Shown piece after piece: positions 52,174-55,282 of a stretch of DNA of 55,282 nt. The stretch's first letter is position 1; every line of letters starts with the position of its first letter. The translations under genes and the position numbers were made by a program. Where the stretch lies: IMG/VR virus record IMGVR_UViG_3300008120_000334, positions 1 through 55,282 of that record. One strand, 5' to 3'. Source of the stretch: a virus. The notes beneath the pieces are model-generated. The model made no database searches, was not told the origin of the DNA, and saw nothing but the letters and a program-made list of their open reading frames with translations.

Positions 52174-54927
52174 CTACCAAACCTCAACCGTAGGCTCTGA
52201 TTTTAAGTTGTAAGGGGCTAACACCCAACAAGTACGGGCAAACAGTCCGCTCATTATACCGTCTATCTTGGTGTTCTTGCTTTGCTTGGTAAGTATTAGG
52301 TTGTTGCCCTTTACCAAACAAAGAACGTTTGATGCCATCCATCCAAGTACAGGGTCGTTTTGGTGAAACAAAACCTTCTTTTTAATATCCGTCTCAAAGT
52401 CTCGAATAAACGGAGTTAAGAACCTGGGGGATTGGCTGATTTTAAACATGACAATTCCCTCATTCTCTAAATCGGTAAACATATTGCCTGTATAGGCTTG
52501 GTCAGCAGCAATACTTTGCAGATTTACAACCTTGGTACGCTCAACGATAAAGTCCTTTGCTTGGTTTAGGTCAATGCAGTTTCCTTCGCACACAAACAAA
52601 ATACCATTCTTAACCCACTCCCTAACACTTGCAAGCCCTAACTTTTCAAGTTCTTTGTACTTTTCTTCGTGAGTCCATGCCCATTGCTTCCACGATAACC
52701 CACCTTCTACGGGGTAAACTTCGGAGTAGCTTAGAAGGTCGTTTGTTACGGCCACGTCAAGGCCGCCATAAGCCACGGGGTATTCATCGAGTGGTATTAT
52801 TGTAGGATTTTCCCAAACGTCGGCTGTAATCCAAGTAACCGCGCTATCCGTCCAAACGTTAAGGTGTTTTGTTTTGAAGTCAACCTCTTTACTACCCGAT
52901 ACCTTTGCCTCTTCAAACTCCGATAACAAAGACGCTTTTGTAACTGACACCCCGTAATTAGGATTTGCTTTCTCCCAAACTTTCGGGTCTTGCCAGTCGT
53001 CGCCTTCGTCTATTGAATAGATAACGCCAAATAACCCTTCGTTTGATATTGTACCATCAAGTACTTTCTTTACAATGCTGTTTCTATATTCGTAGCAAGG
53101 GCCGTTTCTATCGCTTCCTGCGGTTGTGATAATAAAAAACAAAGGCTGCTTTCTTGCGGCCATACCTGAGCGCAAAGAGTTCTTTACATCGTCATTTTTG
53201 TGAACGTGGTATTCGTCAAAAATTACACAGTGGGCGTTTTTCCCTTCGGTATTGTTGGCATCGTGGCTAACGGCCTCAAACTTTGATCTGTCTCCAAATT
53301 TAAAATGGTGTACCCTAAACTGTGCGTGAGTTTTAATATAAGCCGATTCTTCCGCCAGACGTTTTAACATTGAGGCCGATTCGTCATAGCATATTTTTGC
53401 TTGGTCGCGGGTAAAAGCAGCCGCGTAAACCTCCGCCCCTAACTCTCCATCGGCCACCAAACAGCAATTTCCAACCGCCGCGCCCAAGGAGGTATTGTGA
53501 GTAGGTATAAATGACTTTGTTACCAAAAATAGGCTTCTTGGGGAATCTACTTGAATACACCTAACTGGAACTGATTCTACATCGTTTATCTCGACAATTT
53601 GACGGTAATTTGAACGCTTACTTTCTCCACTTCCATTTTTTAGCCTATCTTTTTTTCTTTGTAGCTTAAAGCATGTATTTTCGGAGAAACACCAAAATTG
53701 AACTCTATATTTTAATCCCATCCTACGCCCTTCAAAATAACTATCTGCTATTTTAACACTTGGCTTTAATCCTAAGCTACGGCACAATTCCATAAAACCT
53801 TTACATAGCAATTCGGAAGTAGTAGTAAATTCGCATTGTCCAGCTTTTGAGCAATACCCATCGGTATCCATCAACCCTTTTAGCAACTCCCATCTATCCT
53901 CAATACTGGATTGAAGGTATAGGTCTGGAATATGTTTGTTGCCAAATAAGTTTAACTTTCTTAATCTCGCAGCAATAGAATTGTCTCTTTCTTTTTGCGA
54001 TTTTCCACAGGCTCCTAATGTGTAGTATCCGCAATTATTTCGCTTATCAATATTGGGTACGCCTAATGGAGTAATTGCTTTTATATGCTCTATTAATTCA
54101 ATATCAGCACCCCCAATAGTAACTCTGCCGCTTTCACTATCTCCATCACCAAGCCAAAAACCAAGAATATAAGGGTTTACAGGCAAGTCTTTTTTAGGGT
54201 ATTCTACTGCTTGACAATTCTTTATTCTATGATTGGCAACCAAATCTTTTTTTACCCCTTGTTCAAAATAAAGAGTTTCTTTTATTTTCTCAGTAGTAAA
54301 AACAATACGTTTGTCAAGGTTTGACCAGTCCTTCTTTTTCTTTCCCTTAAAATCTTTTCTACAATCCCTACCAGTTCTATACGGCTGTGTCTCCCACAGG
54401 TGTTCTGCATCAGCAATAACTTTTGTGCCGTCCGAAAACACCATTTCGTAGCATTTTCGATTGTACATTACATCGGTCGCAAATGTCACATGGCACACTT
54501 TTCCATTTTCATCAAAAAGAGCGTCACCCTCTTTTAATGACCCCATAGTTTTCCATCCATCTGGCGTTGGAATAGGAGTATCAAGAGCTAAAGCCTTCCC
54601 ATTTTTTTTGGGAATTTCTACATAAGCCTCTCTAAAACGCCTTGTTCCGTCTGCAATCCATCGCCAGCCAAAGATATTCCAGTAAATGAACTTTTGCCAC
54701 GGCTCAAGTATAAAACGCTTCTTTTCGCCCTTTGTGAGCCAAAGAGTCTCAGTAAAGGCTATTTTAATACTTGCGGCTTGTTCGTCGAAATAAAACCCTT
54801 TGGATTTGGCATTTATTTGGTCGTCAAGGTAGCGTTTACAAGCAAGTTTTACATCCATGCCAGCCGCTTTTTTACCTGTTAGCACGTCGTTTACATACTT
54901 GTCAACCTCTCTTTTGTAACTTTTCAT
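52174..54927 (-). CDS. terL: Terminase large subunit precursor with intein (917 aa)
   Basis: Residues 1-111 and 479-917 form the terminase. The ATPase has a P-loop KKNGK/TSLGAA that is split by the intein, and Walker B AHCVIFDEYHVH. The nuclease domain has AYGGLDVAVTNDL with the first acidic residue and AADQAYTGNMF. Without the intein the protein has 550 residues, a normal TerL length. It pumps DNA into the prohead and cuts it. It overlaps the small subunit by ATGA. The ATPase can only work after splicing because the intein interrupts the P-loop. Confidence 0.95.
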   Translation of the reverse strand: MKSYKREVDKYVNDVLTGKKAAGMDVKLACKRYLDDQINAKSKGFYFDEQAASIKIAFTETLWLTKGEKKRFILEPWQKFIYWNIFGWRWIADGTRRFREAYVEIPKKNGKALALDTPIPTPDGWKTMGSLKEGDALFDENGKVCHVTFATDVMYNRKCYEMVFSDGTKVIADAEHLWETQPYRTGRDCRKDFKGKKKKDWSNLDKRIVFTTEKIKETLYFEQGVKKDLVANHRIKNCQAVEYPKKDLPVNPYILGFWLGDGDSESGRVTIGGADIELIEHIKAITPLGVPNIDKRNNCGYYTLGACGKSQKERDNSIAARLRKLNLFGNKHIPDLYLQSSIEDRWELLKGLMDTDGYCSKAGQCEFTTTSELLCKGFMELCRSLGLKPSVKIADSYFEGRRMGLKYRVQFWCFSENTCFKLQRKKDRLKNGSGESKRSNYRQIVEINDVESVPVRCIQVDSPRSLFLVTKSFIPTHNTSLGAAVGNCCLVADGELGAEVYAAAFTRDQAKICYDESASMLKRLAEESAYIKTHAQFRVHHFKFGDRSKFEAVSHDANNTEGKNAHCVIFDEYHVHKNDDVKNSLRSGMAARKQPLFFIITTAGSDRNGPCYEYRNSIVKKVLDGTISNEGLFGVIYSIDEGDDWQDPKVWEKANPNYGVSVTKASLLSEFEEAKVSGSKEVDFKTKHLNVWTDSAVTWITADVWENPTIIPLDEYPVAYGGLDVAVTNDLLSYSEVYPVEGGLSWKQWAWTHEEKYKELEKLGLASVREWVKNGILFVCEGNCIDLNQAKDFIVERTKVVNLQSIAADQAYTGNMFTDLENEGIVMFKISQSPRFLTPFIRDFETDIKKKVLFHQNDPVLGWMASNVLCLVKGNNLILTKQSKNTKIDGIMSGLFARTCWVLAPYNLKSEPTVEVW
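53494..54594 (-). other. Intein with LAGLIDADG endonuclease, class 3 signature
   Basis: The 367-residue element lies between KKNGK and TSLGAA in the P-loop of TerL. It starts with Ala (ALALDTPIPTPDGW), has AEHLW with Trp at intein residue 67, VRCIQVDS with Cys at residue 346, and ends FIPTHN before a Thr. Ala at position 1 together with the Trp, Cys and +1 Thr is the class 3 (WCT) signature, in which the block F Cys starts splicing. Two dodecapeptide motifs (LGFWLGDGD and LKGLMDTDG) show a homing endonuclease of LAGLIDADG type. Confidence 0.9.
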
Positions 54928-55282
54928 CCAATTTTACCAAGTAATTCCTCCATTGGGTCTTTTGCCTTATCGTCTTTTTTAGGCTCTGCAATTTTTAGCC
55001 GTGAAATAGGGGTTGCGCCAAATTGAATAACTATCTTTTGGTATGTCGCCAACTGCCTCCCCGATTCGATAGCTTCGGCAGAAAGTACAGTCATGCCATT
55101 AGGTGTAGAGCTAAATCTTGAACTTACATAAGTCATTGAATTTTCTAACTCAATATACACCCCCCACGCCCTGCAAGCTATCTCTAAAAGTCCTAAATCT
55201 TGCGGGTGTATCAAGTTTGAAACGTTACGCATGAGTCTATCCCACTCCGTTCGGGCATACTCATTTAGCCCGTCTGGTGCAG
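54924..55282 (-). CDS. Terminase small subunit, P27 family, 5' end cut by the window edge
   Basis: The frame is open from the right edge to 54924. The segment APDGLNEYARTEWDRLMRNV, then IHPQDLGLLEIACRAWGVYI, is typical of P27-type small terminases, which recognise packaging DNA. The ATG at 55232 lies within this conserved segment, so the real start is beyond the window. The stop overlaps the TerL start. Confidence 0.85.
   Translation of the reverse strand, partial: APDGLNEYARTEWDRLMRNVSNLIHPQDLGLLEIACRAWGVYIELENSMTYVSSRFSSTPNGMTVLSAEAIESGRQLATYQKIVIQFGATPISRLKIAEPKKDDKAKDPMEELLGKIG

Noticed and set aside
53494-54594. Group I intron in the terminase gene
   Set aside because: The reading frame is continuous and the insert has intein end motifs, so it is spliced as protein.
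1-55282. tRNA genes
   Set aside because: No cloverleaf-like sequence with a recognisable T-arm was noticed by eye; a tRNA search program would be needed to exclude them.
54924-55282. Direct joining of the right edge to the left edge as a closed circle
   Set aside because: Across the joint the small terminase frame meets a stop within a few codons and has no start, so the window ends are probably not adjacent.

Overview
The window reads as most of the genome of a tailed, siphovirus-type bacteriophage that infects a member of the Bacteroidota. The host call rests on repeated promoters of the form TTTG-N19/20-TAnnTTTG, the near absence of Shine-Dalgarno sequences, and the protein families present. 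Virion genes are classic: P27-type small terminase (cut by the right edge), large terminase, HK97-type portal, prohead protease and capsid, connector proteins, tail tube, tail-assembly chaperones made by a -1 frameshift, tape measure, a 1975-residue tail/baseplate protein and tail fibres.

Layout. 1-904 (minus): three genes including an HNH nuclease, one cut by the left edge. 1095-7245 (plus): early genes, mostly unknown, with small DNA-binding proteins, a P-loop kinase and an AntA-type antirepressor. 7314-7869 (minus): the broken remains of a repressor-like HTH and a tyrosine recombinase, the only trace of a lysogeny module. 7991-13984 (plus): replication and recombination genes (replication initiator, primase-helicase, RuvC-like resolvase, NinB-like protein, HU). 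14278-16852 (plus): a second early operon with an SSB-like protein and three tiny membrane proteins. 17162-23545 (plus): an array of gene cassettes. 23584-24578 (plus): three more small genes, ending at a bidirectional terminator. 24635-48725 (minus): lysis, tail and head genes. 48851-52042 (plus): an accessory block between portal and terminase that carries a Tad2-type (DUF2829) anti-Thoeris gene and a KilAC antirepressor. 52174-55282 (minus): terminase genes, the large subunit interrupted by an intein with the class 3 signature.

The most remarkable part is 17162-23545. Nine complete sites of 130-133 bp, one site with a decayed left box and one terminal half site look like integron attC sites: a left box ending in AAC, an imperfect inverted repeat, and a right core beginning GTT. 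The start of each cassette is complementary to the end of the same cassette over about 15 bp, as expected if cassettes circularise and are re-inserted at the GTT core. The mismatches in the arms are almost all G.T wobble pairs on the plus strand. Most cassette genes start inside the preceding site, read through its right arm and core, and end at a TAA that is part of the next left box. Each junction therefore supplies a start codon and an N-terminal peptide to whatever cassette sits behind it. Cargo includes an MT-A70 adenine methyltransferase, small phage-type genes, a zinc-finger/HNH-like protein, ribbon-helix-helix-like proteins and a membrane protein. No integron integrase is present in the window.

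A second, different exchange-like unit is suggested by a perfect 30-bp repeat at 16888 and 49748. It sits directly in front of a short coiled-coil gene and of the Tad2 gene, can encode the same seven N-terminal residues in frame with both, and follows what look like truncated ORFs in both places.
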